From the NCBI RefSeq assembly GCF_004295345.1, contig NZ_CP036200.1, positions 2,108,001 to 2,172,000 of the forward strand: 64,000 nucleotides of DNA, read 5' to 3'. Position numbers and translations under genes: made by a program. The notes beneath the pieces were generated by a model. It worked only from the letters and a program-made list of their open reading frames with translations, was not told the origin of the DNA and searched no databases. Shown one piece after another: positions 25,864-36,442 of this stretch (within the stretch, counting starts at the first letter, position 1; every line of letters begins with the position of its first letter). This DNA is from Shewanella maritima. Its GTDB lineage: Bacteria > Pseudomonadota > Gammaproteobacteria > Enterobacterales > Shewanellaceae.

Positions 25864-26130
25864 TAGGGCCTGTTGATCTTTCAAGATTACTTTTGCAGCT
25901 GCTTGTTGGAAATTTATACAAGGCAACGACTTTGATGTGTGGTTATTCCACATGAGTAAGTCGTTAACACAGTAGAAATGACAACAAGCGCTGCCTGAAA
26001 GGTTCGTTTAAAAGCGCTTTACTCTACGTTACGAGCCACTTGTTTAGTCGACTAAACTGCATAGCTCGCGTCTTGATTAAAGTGCTTTTAATTCGAACAA
26101 ATTCTAATCAGCAAAGATCAACAGGCCCTA
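25864..26130 (-). repeat. MITE-like element, family 2, copy A (267 bp)
   Basis: Begins TAGGGCCTGTTGATCTTTC and ends with the inverted counterpart CAAAGATCAACAGGCCCTA. It is homologous over its whole length to 52649-52914 in the opposite orientation, including TTTAGTCGACTAAA and CTGAAAGGTTCGTTT. The TA ends suggest TA target-site duplication. It lies between the M28 peptidase stop and rsmJ. Confidence 0.88.
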
Positions 26131-26140
26131 ATTACAGCAA

Positions 26141-27502
26141 CTAAAAAAACTTACCCGATGGCCCTGGAAACACCACAGGACTGACATTGCCGTTGGCAGC
26201 AACACTGGCAACACCAAACAGGTAGTTATCTATGACCATGTTTTCCACCGTAAACTCGGTCACCTTGCCAACATACCGACTATGTGTCCATTCTGGCGCA
26301 GTAGTCGAGCGCCAATAAACGCGATAACCCACGACACTATCATCAGTTGATTTTTGCCAGCTTAGGGTGGTACTTGGCGACACGTGACCAAAGATATTTA
26401 CTTGCTGCGGCGGTGCTGGCGCCCACGCCATTGACGCAAGGCTAATGGCGTTTAACGCGGTGAGTTTAGCGTTAAAGTCAAAATCGACACCTTCGATGGT
26501 ATCGCCATACTCAATGCCATCTTCAATACGTAAATCCTGATGCTGGCGATGATAGTGCTCATTCGTTTCCATCACGCGCACCGCTGGGAAACCAGCTTTA
26601 TTAAATGGCAGGTGATGACCGCCGCGGCCGAACCTATCCAAGCGATAAACTAGCTGAACATCAAGGTTGGTCATGTATTGGTCGACCAAACGTTTGATGT
26701 TGCGCGCCAGATTACGTGAGGCGGAATCATTCTCGCCGCCACCAAAATAGCGTTGGCGCGCTTCATCTTCAGTCTCAACGTAACGCACTCCTTCAGAGAA
26801 TACGCGCACCGTAGAGTTGTTGATTACACCATTAATACCCGCGATATTGCCGATCATGTCATTATTGAGCACACCTTGAACCCGCCAGCCCTGCTCTTTA
26901 GCGTAATCAGCTAAAATCTCGCCGCCGTATAAACCTTGTTCTTCACCCGAAAGCGCAGCGTAAACAATGGTGCCATTAAACTTATACTTTGACAGCACAC
27001 GTGCTGCCTCTAACGCGCCTGCGACACCTGTCGCATTGTCATTCGCCCCAGGTGACAGTGATTTGGCATCTAACACATCGGTGACTCGCGAGTCGATATC
27101 ACCACTCATCATCACTACGCGCTTAGGGTCGACACTACCACGCTGCAATGCAATCACATTGACCACTTCAGTTGGCTCTGCAATACGCTTACCTTGCACG
27201 GTTTTTGCCACGGTAAACACTTCTAAACAGCCGCCACACTCTTTAGATATCTGCTTAAATTCCGTTTCAATCCAGCGCCTTGCTGCGCCGATACCTGTGG
27301 TGTTTGACTCGGTATCAGACAAGGTATGGCGAGTACCAAAGCTCACCAGCTTAGTCACATCAGCGCGCAATCTATCGGCACTTGGCGCGGTTGCGATATC
27401 ATACAGGCGCATATCTTCTTGAGATGGCGCAGGCTCGGCAATCGCGCCAAGCGAGCATACTGCAACAAGCGATGTCATAAGTTGTGAAACTAAGCGAGAC
27501 AT
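26141..27502 (-). CDS. Secreted M28 family zinc aminopeptidase with FN3-like tail
   Basis: About 453 residues. ATG 27502 follows AAGGAA; the open frame runs further but adds no signal. A signal peptide (LVSQLMTSLVAVCSLGAIAEP) is followed by an M28 peptidase domain with the metal ligands in GDIDSR (His usually replaces this Asp region), SPGANDNATGVAGALEAARVL, SGEEQGLYGG, VLNNDMIG and a late HHLPF / HYHRQHQ His site. The last ~90 residues (STTLSWQKSTDDSVVGYRVYW) form a fibronectin type III-like domain. It is probably exported to degrade peptides. The gene stands alone. Confidence 0.88.
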   Translation of the reverse strand: MSRLVSQLMTSLVAVCSLGAIAEPAPSQEDMRLYDIATAPSADRLRADVTKLVSFGTRHTLSDTESNTTGIGAARRWIETEFKQISKECGGCLEVFTVAKTVQGKRIAEPTEVVNVIALQRGSVDPKRVVMMSGDIDSRVTDVLDAKSLSPGANDNATGVAGALEAARVLSKYKFNGTIVYAALSGEEQGLYGGEILADYAKEQGWRVQGVLNNDMIGNIAGINGVINNSTVRVFSEGVRYVETEDEARQRYFGGGENDSASRNLARNIKRLVDQYMTNLDVQLVYRLDRFGRGGHHLPFNKAGFPAVRVMETNEHYHRQHQDLRIEDGIEYGDTIEGVDFDFNAKLTALNAISLASMAWAPAPPQQVNIFGHVSPSTTLSWQKSTDDSVVGYRVYWRSTTAPEWTHSRYVGKVTEFTVENMVIDNYLFGVASVAANGNVSPVVFPGPSGKFF

Positions 27503-27670
27503 GATGAGTTCCTTAAAGTTATGAATACTGACAACGTCGACCAACAGGCAAACAGATTATTAGTTCTACTAAATTAACCAAGGTGAGTCCAAACAATCAC
27601 TGCAAGTATTTGTTTCAGAGTTCATTTGGCAGAAGTAAGGAATAACGGTATTAATTAGGTGAGCGGCAGA

Positions 27671-28561
27671 TCAGCTGGCTCTGTGGGCTTTTTGATAGCG
27701 TTTATACAGAATTTGTACTCGTTTTACATAGGCCTGAGTTTCGGGAAATGGCGGCACACCGTTGTGCTTGAGCACATTGCTTGGGCCGGCATTGTAGGCA
27801 GCGCAGGCTAGCTCAAGATCACCTTTAAATTGCTTGAGTAGCTTGGCAAGGTAGCGACTGCCACCATTAATATTGTCAGCCGCATTGAGTGAGTCCAGCA
27901 CGCCCATTTCTTTTGCCGTAACTGGCATCAATTGCATTAAGCCTTTGGCGCCCACGCGGGATACCGCCTTTTCTTTAAAGGCAGATTCAGCATGAATAAC
28001 TGCGCGAATAAGCGCCGCATCTAACTTGTGCTGGCGAGCGGCATTATTAACAAAGTGCTTATAGTCAGCAGTATTAAGCGGGATCTTATACCAATCGATA
28101 GTTGACTCTGGGCGGCAGGCAAAACACTCATACAACAAGACTTGATAGTCATTGTGCTGTGGGCTTTTATCGCTGAACACCGTAATGCCATCAGCATTTT
28201 GATATTGGTATACACGGCGCTTTTCCACCCCGATATCATTTAATATGCCATTTTCCGAATAGCTTGCTTTAATACTGCGTTTAGGTGCTTTAACTGAAGT
28301 GTCCTGTTCAAGAGGATAGTCGTTGTTAAGCACCACACTATCAGACTGATGTTGCTCAGGCGGAGACAGTTTAATCGCGGTTTTGCCTTGTTGACTCAGG
28401 CTTAGCTTGGGTTTAGAAATGGATTTTGAGCTGGCGTCTGTGCCTGAACCCGCAGCAAGCGCGAATTGGCAGCAAGCCAACAGCGCAAAACACAATAATT
28501 GCACTAACGTACACAACTTATTAACTCGCAGATAAATAGGTACGTTAGTGGTTTGGGTCAC
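27671..28561 (-). CDS. Lytic transglycosylase with DUF4124 domain
   Basis: 296 residues. A hydrophobic N-terminal segment (LVQLLCFALLACCQFALAAG) acts as signal peptide. About 110-140 (VYQYQNADGITVFSDKSPQ) is a DUF4124 motif. Residues 170-290 form an SLT lytic transglycosylase domain with catalytic Glu in HAESAFKEKAVSRVGAKGLMQLMP and the downstream LACAAYNAGPSNV and PETQAYVKRV. It cleaves peptidoglycan glycan strands in the periplasm. It follows the LemA-like gene on the same strand by 30 bases, so the two are probably co-transcribed. Confidence 0.9.
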   Translation of the reverse strand: MTQTTNVPIYLRVNKLCTLVQLLCFALLACCQFALAAGSGTDASSKSISKPKLSLSQQGKTAIKLSPPEQHQSDSVVLNNDYPLEQDTSVKAPKRSIKASYSENGILNDIGVEKRRVYQYQNADGITVFSDKSPQHNDYQVLLYECFACRPESTIDWYKIPLNTADYKHFVNNAARQHKLDAALIRAVIHAESAFKEKAVSRVGAKGLMQLMPVTAKEMGVLDSLNAADNINGGSRYLAKLLKQFKGDLELACAAYNAGPSNVLKHNGVPPFPETQAYVKRVQILYKRYQKAHRAS

Positions 28562-28591
28562 AGCAGCTTTCCTTACTAGACTCGCTCAAAG

Positions 28592-29107
28592 TTAGTTGAT
28601 AGCTGGAGTGGCAAAGGTTGGCAGTGGTGAAAGGTTAGTTACGCGTGTGATCACTGCGCCCGGTAGTAAATTCACTCCAGAATTTAGCTCGGTTACGGTT
28701 TGATTATAGAAGCTTTGCACAGTCTCGATATCTTGAGCAAGTTGGTTTTGTTGCTGTTTTTTCTTGGCAGAGAAACTTGTTTCACCAATTAGCACAAAAA
28801 ACTCATTCAATTCTTTATCGAGTCGTTGCCACACTTTAAGCATGGTGGCTAAATCAGTGTCGAGCTTTTGATCCCATGCGGATTCAGCTTCAAGCAGTTT
28901 TAGCTTATGGAATTTATTGCGCACATTGGCAGACCAAGAAGCTTGAGTCTCTTTAGAAAATGCCTGCAGCAGTGCTAAACGTAGGTCAATTTTCTGCTGT
29001 ATGGTTTTAAGGGCTTTGATTGCTGAGCTACGACGCTTATTAAGACCGGCGTACCACAAGCAGCCTGATATCAATGCCAAACCTAGGCACAGTATGATGG
29101 CTAACAT
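28592..29107 (-). CDS. LemA-like membrane protein (divergent)
   Basis: 171 residues. An N-terminal membrane helix (LAIILCLGLALISGCLWYAGL) is followed by a helical domain of the LemA type. The clearest hallmark is the C-terminal FYNQTVTELNSGVNLLPGAVITRV, matching the LemA pattern of FYN...YN...FP.N. The rest is diverged, so the family call is tentative. LemA proteins are cell-envelope proteins of unclear role. It is the first gene of the pair with the lytic transglycosylase. Confidence 0.65.
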   Translation of the reverse strand: MLAIILCLGLALISGCLWYAGLNKRRSSAIKALKTIQQKIDLRLALLQAFSKETQASWSANVRNKFHKLKLLEAESAWDQKLDTDLATMLKVWQRLDKELNEFFVLIGETSFSAKKKQQQNQLAQDIETVQSFYNQTVTELNSGVNLLPGAVITRVTNLSPLPTFATPAIN

Positions 29108-29643
29108 TGCTAAATCCTTCGTTTTTTGTGCTTATGGCGCACTTTTTTATTTTTATATTTAGCCTTAACTCGACTTTAGAAATTCAGCTGATGTTGTGTA
29201 ATTACACTCAGTTGAAGCTACGAAATACGAGCTTAGCTAGACTAATACTAAGCATAAAATGCGACCGAGATCACCTTTTCATGGCTTCAAGATGTAAAGC
29301 CTGATGAACACTAGCTAACCATAAAGTTCTATAAACCCACCAATTCAGCCATTTAAGCATAAAAGCACTGTAAAACAGCTCATTAACAAGTTTTTAAGAA
29401 CAACTTAAACAGATGAAAAATTAAAACTTATATAATTCAGACAAATAGCTAAAAATCATTAGTGAGACATTTTTAATCACTCGATCAAAAATTATTATAT
29501 TTTTCGGCAGGCGATCAATGAACTAACTGCTCTTTTTACCCTGTACAATTGGACGCTAAGCTCAGGTTAGCATTAGCTTCGCTTTAACTGCCTCAAATAC
29601 CCAATCTGAACAGTTTGTAGATTAAGGATATGAATTTCAGGCA
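29108..29643. other. Long intergenic region upstream of the LemA-like gene
   Basis: About 535 bases, AT-rich, with the promoter of the minus-strand LemA-like operon. No supported gene; a + frame at 29107-29304 overlaps the promoter and has no ribosome site. No tRNA structure seen. Confidence 0.4.
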
Positions 29644-29671
29644 TAAAAAAGCCCAATCGTAATGATTGGGC
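29644..29671 (-). terminator. Intrinsic terminator
   Basis: On the minus strand GCCCAATC / GATTGGGC with a 5-base loop is followed by TTTTTT. It lies ~205 bases past the gene at 29877. The interval between (29672-29876) has no gene, so a long 3' UTR or a small RNA may be released here. Confidence 0.85.
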
Positions 29672-29876
29672 GAATGACTTGTTCAATGGGGATAAAGGTA
29701 AGTCATAAGTGAGGCGAGCCTCAATGTTCCACATCCATGATCTTTATAATAGGTAACCTAAATTCAGGTTAATCTCTCATCATATTCTCTAACTATGTTT
29801 TCTAAGCATGCTCGCTAAACAGAACATGAAAACAAATAGTTACTTGCGTTCGCGCACGGATCATCGCTGACAGCGG

Positions 29877-30359
29877 TTAGTGCTTTTCTAATTCGGTTAT
29901 CAACGCTTCTACTCTTTTGCTGAAGTCATTAGCTTCAACGGCAACATCGACATAATTAATGACGTACTCATCAGACATAACTATGTGCAACTTGATATCG
30001 TTATTGCGGCAAACCACCTGAAACCAAGCTCGGTCTGAACGTGAGTTAATTTGCCCTAGCGAACCCGACTTAATATCGTCCTTTGGGCAACGATTAATGG
30101 CCTTGATTTCATCGTAGGCGTCATGTGCTTTAGCTGCGATGTCGCGCAACTTGTAGGCATCTGCTTTAGTGAGTGTGCTTAGCGAAACAAAGTCTGCACC
30201 TTTCGATTCGTACATTGTCCAATAGGTGTGCTCACGGTCAGTGTTTACCGTTACCTTCATAGTCGGCAAGCTTACACTGCCATCAATAGTGATCTCTTGA
30301 ATTAGGGCTTGAGCTTGCCAACTCATCAACATGACAACTAAACCGATAATCTTCTTCAT
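29877..30359 (-). CDS. Hypothetical exported protein
   Basis: 160 residues. A signal peptide (KKIIGLVVMLMSWQAQA) gives a periplasmic protein of ~140 residues. The body is alpha/beta, with one CysX(n)Cys pair (NRCPKDDIK and VVCRNNDIK) likely disulfide-bonded. No family recognised. Monocistronic. Confidence 0.7.
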   Translation of the reverse strand: MKKIIGLVVMLMSWQAQALIQEITIDGSVSLPTMKVTVNTDREHTYWTMYESKGADFVSLSTLTKADAYKLRDIAAKAHDAYDEIKAINRCPKDDIKSGSLGQINSRSDRAWFQVVCRNNDIKLHIVMSDEYVINYVDVAVEANDFSKRVEALITELEKH

Positions 30360-30521
30360 CTACTGGTCCGCCTATGTGGGTAACTGAAACAAGACGAAAT
30401 ACTAAAGAGATTGCTAAAGTAGCTCTGTTCTTAAAAGAACATAACCTACAAAATTGTCAGATATATCATTAGATTTTTTGAATGTAACATTAATAACAGT
30501 AAGTTATGAATTGGCAGGAAC

Positions 30522-30551
30522 AAAAAAGCTCGGCATAAGCCGAGCTTTTTT
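30522..30551. terminator. Bidirectional terminator of the second RND operon
   Basis: AAAAAAGCTCGGC-ATAA-GCCGAGCTTTTTT forms a perfect stem with U-runs on both strands, 24 bases past the permease stop codon. Confidence 0.93.
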
Positions 30552-30574
30552 CAGTTAACTAAGATTATCTCACG

Positions 30575-33500
30575 TTAACCTTGGCTTTGAGGTTTCGCTT
30601 TTTTACGTGCTTCACGCTCACGTTTACTAAAGACTTTCTCAACCACGAAGAAGAACAGTGGGATTAAGAAAATACCTAAGAAGGTCGAACTCATCATACC
30701 GCCAAGTACACCAGTACCTAGAGCATTTTTACTACCTGAGCCCACACCAGTACTAATCGCTAACGGTACAACACCGAAACCAAACGCCAGTGACGTCATT
30801 AGGATTGGACGTAAACGTACACGAACTGCATGCAGCGTTGCATCCATTAAGTCCGCACCTTTCTCATAGAACTCTTTGGCGAACTCTACAATCAAAATCG
30901 CGTTCTTGGTTGCGAGGCCGACTGTAGTCAACAGACCAACCTGGAAGAATACGTCGTTAGGTAACCCGCGACCATTCATTGCCAACAGTGCACCAATCAC
31001 ACCCAACGGCACCACAAGAATAACCGCAAACGGCACAGACCAGCTTTCATATAATGCTGCAAGTACCAGGAACACCACCAAAATAGATAGCGCATACAAG
31101 GCCGGAGCCTGATTACCTGACAAACGCTCTTCATATGACAAGCCGTTCCACTCAACGCCAAATCCAGGCGGTAGCTGAGCGACCATTGCTTCAATATCTG
31201 CCATTGCATCACCGGTGCTGTAACCCGGAACAGTTGCACCTTGAATGTTTACCGCAGGTACACCGTTAAAGCGTTGTAACTGAGGAGAACCGTAATTCCA
31301 TTGCCCTGAAGCAAATGCTGAAAACGGTACCATTTCTCCTTCTGAGTTACGCACATACCATGAATCTAGGTCGCTGGGTTGCATACGATATGCAGCTTCA
31401 CCTTGGACATAAACTTTTTTCACACGACCACGGTCAATGAAATCATTGACATAAGAACCACCCCAGGCCGTTGCCAGTATGCTATTGACGTTATCAATAT
31501 CGACACCTAACGCACGAATTTTTGCTTGATCGATATTGATTTCATACATAGGCGCATCTTCCTGACCATTAGGACGCACCCCTACAAGGTTAGGATTTTG
31601 AGAAGCCATACCCAGTAGTTGGTTACGAGCATTGATCAGCGCGTCATGTCCTTGACCACTGCGGTCTTGTAGATATAAATCGAAACCGTTGGCAGTACCC
31701 AGTTCAATAACAGCAGGTGGTACAAAGGCAAATACCAATGCTTCTTTTATTTGAGAGAAGCGAGCCATTGCACGGCCAGAAAGTGATTTTACATCTTGCC
31801 CCGGATCTTGACGCTCAGCCCAGTCATGTAAACCAACAAACGACATCCCCATGTTTTGGCCCATACCTGCAAAGCTGAAACCAGCTACGCTAAATACAGA
31901 TTTAACGTTTTCACCTTCCTCTTCAAGATAGAAATCACTAATTTCTTCTAATACCTTGATGGTACTTTCTTGGGTCGAGTTGGTAGGCAAAATAGCCTGA
32001 GTAAACATAATGCCCTGATCTTCATCTGGCAAAAATGCAGTTGGCATGCGAAGGAAAATCCACGCGGTAGCAACACCAATCATTAAGTAGACAAACATCA
32101 TACGAACGCTGCGTTTCAAGATAGACGCAACACTCGCTTCATAACGCGAAGTCAGTTTGTCAAAATTACGGTTAAACCAGCCGAAGAATCCCGTTGTAGC
32201 GTGAGTGTGACCTTTTGGTAATGGTTTTAGCATGGTGGCACAAAGTGCTGGTGTCAGCACCATAGCAACAAACACCGACAAGGCCATTGCAGATACAATA
32301 GTGATTGAGAACTGGCGGTAAATAACACCGGTTGAACCTTCCATAAACGCCATCGGAACGAATACCGCAGATAGCGTTAAACCAATACCTACTAGTGCAC
32401 CGGTAATTTGGTCCATGGATTTCCGGGTTGCTTCAAGTGGACTTAAGCCCTCTTCACTCATTACCCGTTCGACGTTCTCCACCACAACGATGGCATCATC
32501 AACCAGTAGACCAATCGCCAACACCATAGCAAACATGGTTAGCGTATTAATGGTAAAGCCAGTTGCTGAAAGAATTGCAAATGTACCAAGCAGAACCACA
32601 GGAACTGCAATAGTTGGGATCAAAGTAGCCCTAAAGTTCTGCAAGAACAGGTACATGATCAAAAATACCAGTACAATTGCTTCAAGCAGGGTATGAACTA
32701 CACCCTCAATTGACTTTTCAACAAATGGAGTTGTGTCATATGGGTAGTGAATTTCTAGCCCAGCTGGAAAATACTGCTTGAGCTCATCTAAACGCTCGCG
32801 GATGTTATTTGCAGTATCTAACGCATTAGCCCCTGTCGCGAGTTTGAATGCTAAACCAGCTGCTGGCTTGCCATTATAGAATGATTCAACCGAGTAGCTT
32901 TCTGCACCTAGCTCAACACGTGCAACGTCTTCAAGGTACACATTGGCACCTGAAGAATCAGATTTTAAAATAATGCGTTTAAATTCTTCAGGAGTTTGTA
33001 ACCGGCTTTGTGCGGTAACAGTCGCATTTAACTCCTGGCCTGGTAAAGATGGTGCCCCACCTAATTGCCCCGCAGAAACCTGAGCGTTTTGCTCACGAAT
33101 CGATGCCATAACATCAATACTGGTTAGGTTATATTGCGTCAGTTTTAGCGGTTCTAGCCAGATACGCATAGCATATTGCGCACCGAATAACTGCAGTTCA
33201 CCAACGCCCGGAACACGGCTCATTGGATCCTGTAGGTTAGCAGCCACATAATCAGAAATATCATCTTTGGCCAGCGAACCATCTTCAGATACAAACGCAG
33301 CAACCATTAAGAAGCCAGCACTGGACTTGTTAACGTTAACTCCTTGTGCTTGAACTTCTTGTGGTAGCAGCGTCATCGCCGCTTGCAGCTTGTTTTGTAC
33401 CTGTACTTGCGCAATATCTGGGTCGGCTTCAGCATTGAAGGTAAGGGTAATTGTTGCGTTACCAAAGCTATCACTGCTTGAAGAGATATAACGCAAGTGG

Positions 33501-33718
33501 TCAATACCCGTCATGCGTTGCTCAATAACCTGCGTTACAGTGTCTTCCATGGTTTTAGCGGAAGCACCTGGGTAGGTAGCATCAATGACAACAGTCGGTG
33601 GCGCAATACTTGGGTATTGGGCAACAGGTAGGTCTTTAATAGCTAAGACACCTGCCAGCATGATTAAAATAGAGATCACCCACGCAAAAATAGGACGATC
33701 GATGAAAAAACGTGCCAT
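30575..33718 (-). CDS. AcrB/MexB-type multidrug efflux RND permease (HAE1)
   Basis: 1047 residues. N-terminus [17 protein letters not shown] is the standard HAE1 start. Helix 4 has the proton-relay pair in [19 protein letters not shown]. The porter domain has [21 protein letters not shown] sequence and the second half [13 protein letters not shown]. It pumps drugs and other amphiphiles from the periplasm and membrane using the proton gradient. The adaptor gene ends 9 bases upstream. No outer-membrane channel gene is in the operon, so it presumably uses a separate TolC. No regulator is adjacent. Confidence 0.95.
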   Translation of the reverse strand: MARFFIDRPIFAWVISILIMLAGVLAIKDLPVAQYPSIAPPTVVIDATYPGASAKTMEDTVTQVIEQRMTGIDHLRYISSSSDSFGNATITLTFNAEADPDIAQVQVQNKLQAAMTLLPQEVQAQGVNVNKSSAGFLMVAAFVSEDGSLAKDDISDYVAANLQDPMSRVPGVGELQLFGAQYAMRIWLEPLKLTQYNLTSIDVMASIREQNAQVSAGQLGGAPSLPGQELNATVTAQSRLQTPEEFKRIILKSDSSGANVYLEDVARVELGAESYSVESFYNGKPAAGLAFKLATGANALDTANNIRERLDELKQYFPAGLEIHYPYDTTPFVEKSIEGVVHTLLEAIVLVFLIMYLFLQNFRATLIPTIAVPVVLLGTFAILSATGFTINTLTMFAMVLAIGLLVDDAIVVVENVERVMSEEGLSPLEATRKSMDQITGALVGIGLTLSAVFVPMAFMEGSTGVIYRQFSITIVSAMALSVFVAMVLTPALCATMLKPLPKGHTHATTGFFGWFNRNFDKLTSRYEASVASILKRSVRMMFVYLMIGVATAWIFLRMPTAFLPDEDQGIMFTQAILPTNSTQESTIKVLEEISDFYLEEEGENVKSVFSVAGFSFAGMGQNMGMSFVGLHDWAERQDPGQDVKSLSGRAMARFSQIKEALVFAFVPPAVIELGTANGFDLYLQDRSGQGHDALINARNQLLGMASQNPNLVGVRPNGQEDAPMYEINIDQAKIRALGVDIDNVNSILATAWGGSYVNDFIDRGRVKKVYVQGEAAYRMQPSDLDSWYVRNSEGEMVPFSAFASGQWNYGSPQLQRFNGVPAVNIQGATVPGYSTGDAMADIEAMVAQLPPGFGVEWNGLSYEERLSGNQAPALYALSILVVFLVLAALYESWSVPFAVILVVPLGVIGALLAMNGRGLPNDVFFQVGLLTTVGLATKNAILIVEFAKEFYEKGADLMDATLHAVRVRLRPILMTSLAFGFGVVPLAISTGVGSGSKNALGTGVLGGMMSSTFLGIFLIPLFFFVVEKVFSKREREARKKAKPQSQG

Positions 33719-33727
33719 AACGATTTC

Positions 33728-34879
33728 CTATTTAGTTGGTGTCGAAGTTGACACGACTTGTGGTGCTACTGGTGCTCCAGGGCGAATTTTCTGCAGCCCT
33801 TCAACAATGAGCTTATCCCCAGGGACTAAGCCATCGACAATACGCCATTGGTTGTTAATTGCTTCGGCAGTTTTAACCATGCGAACTTCAACAGTATTTT
33901 CAGCATTAACCACCATGACCATCGGCTGACCTTTAGGGTTACGAGTTACTGCCTTTTGCGGCACTAAAATTGCGCTAGGGTCAGTACCAGTATCTAAACG
34001 GGCACGAACATACATGCCTGGTAGCAATAAACCATCAGGGTTTGGAAACTCAGCACGGATCGTCACAGAGCCAGTTGCTTCATCAACACTGACTTCGGCA
34101 AACTTCAGAACGCCAGCATGTTCATATTCTGTGCCATCTTCTAACAACAGAGAAACAGACGCATCTTCAGATTGCTGTAACTTACCGGCGCGTAACTGAG
34201 ACTTGAGGCGTAACATTTGCGCACTAGATTGGGCAATGTCGACATTAATTGGATCTAATTGCTGGATAGTTGCAAGTGTAGAGTTTTGGTTTGCTGTTAC
34301 CAATGCTCCAGCTGTAACTGAAGACTTACTAATGCGGCCTGAAATCGGTGCTTTTACTTCGGTATATTGCAAATTAATTTCCGCAGTATTGATTGCCGCT
34401 TCAGCTACAACTACACCAGCTTTTGCTTCTTGATAAGCAGCAAATGCTTCATCGTAATCCTGTTTACTAATCGCGTTGGTTTGCACCAAAGCCTCATAGC
34501 GCTCAGAAGTCGCTTTCGCAGAGCTTAATGCTGCTAAAGCACGAGCTAAATCAGCTTTAGCGCTAATCAATGTTGCTTCATAAGTTGCTGGGTCAATTTG
34601 GTACAGTGATTGACCTTGATCAACGATACCGCCCTCAGTGAAACCTCGTGAGGTAATGATACCTGTAACCTGCGGGCGAACCTCAGCCTCTAAATAGGCG
34701 CGGCTACGACCTGGTAGCTCCACTTCAATAGCTTGAGGTGCAGCTTTAACGGTAATGACTCCAACTGGGGTGGGCGGTCTTTGCTGCTGTGATTGGCCAG
34801 CTTGTTGTGCCTCTTGGTTACAAGCTGATAGCCACATTGTGGCTGCCACAACAGCGGCAATTTTGAGTGCTTTGTGCAT
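33728..34879 (-). CDS. AcrA/MexA-type periplasmic adaptor lipoprotein
   Basis: About 383 residues. ATG 34879 follows AGGAG; the frame opens further upstream but without a site. The signal peptide ends in the lipobox WLSACNQ. Then lipoyl halves (SRAYLEAEVRPQVTGIITSRGFTEGGIVDQGQSLYQI and VKAPISGRISKSSVTAGALVTANQ), a coiled-coil hairpin (about 95-165) and the beta-barrel (RAEFPNPDGLLLPGMYVRARL). It joins the RND permease to a TolC-like channel. A perfect 14-bp inverted repeat lies 117 bases upstream, in the promoter region. Confidence 0.93.
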   Translation of the reverse strand: MHKALKIAAVVAATMWLSACNQEAQQAGQSQQQRPPTPVGVITVKAAPQAIEVELPGRSRAYLEAEVRPQVTGIITSRGFTEGGIVDQGQSLYQIDPATYEATLISAKADLARALAALSSAKATSERYEALVQTNAISKQDYDEAFAAYQEAKAGVVVAEAAINTAEINLQYTEVKAPISGRISKSSVTAGALVTANQNSTLATIQQLDPINVDIAQSSAQMLRLKSQLRAGKLQQSEDASVSLLLEDGTEYEHAGVLKFAEVSVDEATGSVTIRAEFPNPDGLLLPGMYVRARLDTGTDPSAILVPQKAVTRNPKGQPMVMVVNAENTVEVRMVKTAEAINNQWRIVDGLVPGDKLIVEGLQKIRPGAPVAPQVVSTSTPTK

Positions 34880-34995
34880 GTTATCTATACTCCTAATGCA
34901 TCCCCTAACTCGCCCACTTTGGTGGATCATATTATTCCTTGGGGATAATACTTTTTATTGCTTAAAAATTAGCTGGCGCCTTTATCTCACAGGCG

Positions 34996-35028
34996 TTTAG
35001 GGCTCACAACAAACTTGTGAGCCCTAAA
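34996..35028. promoter_or_regulatory. Perfect 14-bp inverted repeat upstream of the second RND operon
   Basis: TTTAGGGCTCACAA (34996-35009) and TTGTGAGCCCTAAA (35015-35028) enclose CAAAC. It lacks a proper U-run on either strand. It may be a terminator of weak type for the upstream minus gene at 35221 or an operator for the pump genes. Confidence 0.5.
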
Positions 35029-35220
35029 TTGTAAACAAATAATAAGATTCGCTCCGCTGTTATCAATCCATTAACATTCCACAAATTTTGACGACACTTA
35101 GACACGCAAATTAGTAAAATGCTAAGCAAATGTTAGTGGTTAAAATCTCTCTTGCCTAATAATTCGATCAATAAATGACCAAGTTAAACTCTGGTTTGTG
35201 AACTTAGTCAAAACAGCGAC

Positions 35221-36375
35221 TTATATATTGTTAGCCACTGGTTTTATTGCTCCATTACTAGCGGTTTCGGTTTCAGCGCTGAGCATGGGCTTCCACCATG
35301 CATGGGTCGAACTCGCCTCACCAATCACCACTTCTTCACCAAAACGTGGCGTCACCAGCTCTACATTGTGCGCCTGGGCCAATTGGCTGATTTTCTCTAA
35401 TGGCTCAAACCAGTCATGCAGCGCTAGGTCAAACGTACCGTTATGGATCGGCAACATAGTTTTACCTTGTAAATCGATATGCGCTTGCAAGCTCTGCTCA
35501 GGCAACATGTGAATATCGCTCCACAATTCGTTATACGCGCCTGTCTCCACTAAGGTTAGGTCAAACGGACCAAAGCGCTCACCAATCTGTTTAAATCCAC
35601 CAAAATAACCACTGTCTCCACTAAAAAATATGCGGTGCTGTTGCCCTTGGATCACCCAGCTAGCCCATAATGTGTGGTCTCTATCTAATAAGCCACGGCC
35701 TGAGAAATGCTGAGTTGGGGTCGCTGTTAACTTTAATGAACCAAGCTCAATGTCTTGCCACCAGGCAAGCTGGGTTACCTTAGCGGCGTCAATGCCCCAA
35801 TCAATCATATGGTCACCCACTTTCAACGGGGTAACAAAGTGCGCCACTTTTTCATCCAGGGCTTTAATTGCCGCCTTATCTAGATGGTCATAGTGATCAT
35901 GGCTGATTATCACCGCTTTAATCTGTGGCAACTCTTCAATGCTGATTGGCGACTGATGGAAACGCTTAGGGCCAGCCCATTGCACAGGTGAAGCTCGCTC
36001 ACTAAATACAGGGTCAAGTAAGATAAACTCACCATCGATACGCATCAGCAAAGTTGAGTGCCCCAAACGATAAATAGCGTCATGCGACTCAGCAATCAGC
36101 TGCGATTTGGTCAATGGCACAACTGGTACCTGCACCGTCGGTGCTGGCGCAGCGCGTTTGGCTCCAGCGTAGGCTTTCATAATCTGCCATATGTCACCTA
36201 AACCACTTTTATATTCAGTTTCACTATTGATGAACTTGTCACCACTGGTTTTTTGTTTGCTCATAGTACTTGCCTCATCTTCAACGACCGATTCAGCTTT
36301 GACGTACTTGCACGTATATATGCTCAGTGCGATGGCAAATAGCGCCATTAATGTGGCTGCAATTGTCATTTTCAC
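35221..36375 (-). CDS. MBL fold metallo-hydrolase, NAPE-PLD/UlaG-like
   Basis: About 384 residues with an N-terminal membrane anchor (TIAATLMALFAIALSIYTC). The catalytic domain has IDGEFILLDPVFSERASP, the full metal motif VIISHDHYDHLDKAAI, PTQHFSGRG, HRIFFSGDSGYFGGF and LPIHNGTFDLALHDWFEPL, which match the NAPE-phospholipase D-like branch. The active site probably faces the periplasm. GTG 36375 has AGAGG upstream; ATG 36369 is the alternative. It is divergent from a TetR regulator, with its operator in between. Confidence 0.87.
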   Translation of the reverse strand: MKMTIAATLMALFAIALSIYTCKYVKAESVVEDEASTMSKQKTSGDKFINSETEYKSGLGDIWQIMKAYAGAKRAAPAPTVQVPVVPLTKSQLIAESHDAIYRLGHSTLLMRIDGEFILLDPVFSERASPVQWAGPKRFHQSPISIEELPQIKAVIISHDHYDHLDKAAIKALDEKVAHFVTPLKVGDHMIDWGIDAAKVTQLAWWQDIELGSLKLTATPTQHFSGRGLLDRDHTLWASWVIQGQQHRIFFSGDSGYFGGFKQIGERFGPFDLTLVETGAYNELWSDIHMLPEQSLQAHIDLQGKTMLPIHNGTFDLALHDWFEPLEKISQLAQAHNVELVTPRFGEEVVIGEASSTHAWWKPMLSAETETASNGAIKPVANNI

Positions 36376-36395
36376 CTTTCGACCTCTCAAAAAAG

Positions 36396-36442
36396 TAAAC
36401 TACACGGTTTAGTTTATTCATGTTATCTTGAAAAGTAAACTA
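36396..36442. promoter_or_regulatory. TetR-type operator between the MBL hydrolase and tetR genes
   Basis: TAAACTA-CACGGTT-TAGTTTA at 36396-36416 is a perfect 7-bp inverted repeat. A second half-site AAAAGTAAACTAC repeats exactly 40 bp on (36431-36443), four helical turns away. Position between divergent starts suggests joint repression. Confidence 0.7.

Noticed and set aside
25792..25953. N-terminal extension of RsmJ
   Set aside because: Encoded mostly by the family-2 MITE; not part of the family.
29107..29304. Small + strand frame in the long gap
   Set aside because: It overlaps the promoter and start of the LemA-like gene on the other strand and lacks a ribosome site.
29750..29780. AACCTAAATTCAGGTT, like the end of the family-1 element
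   Set aside because: Only a short palindrome; no internal element sequence is present nearby.
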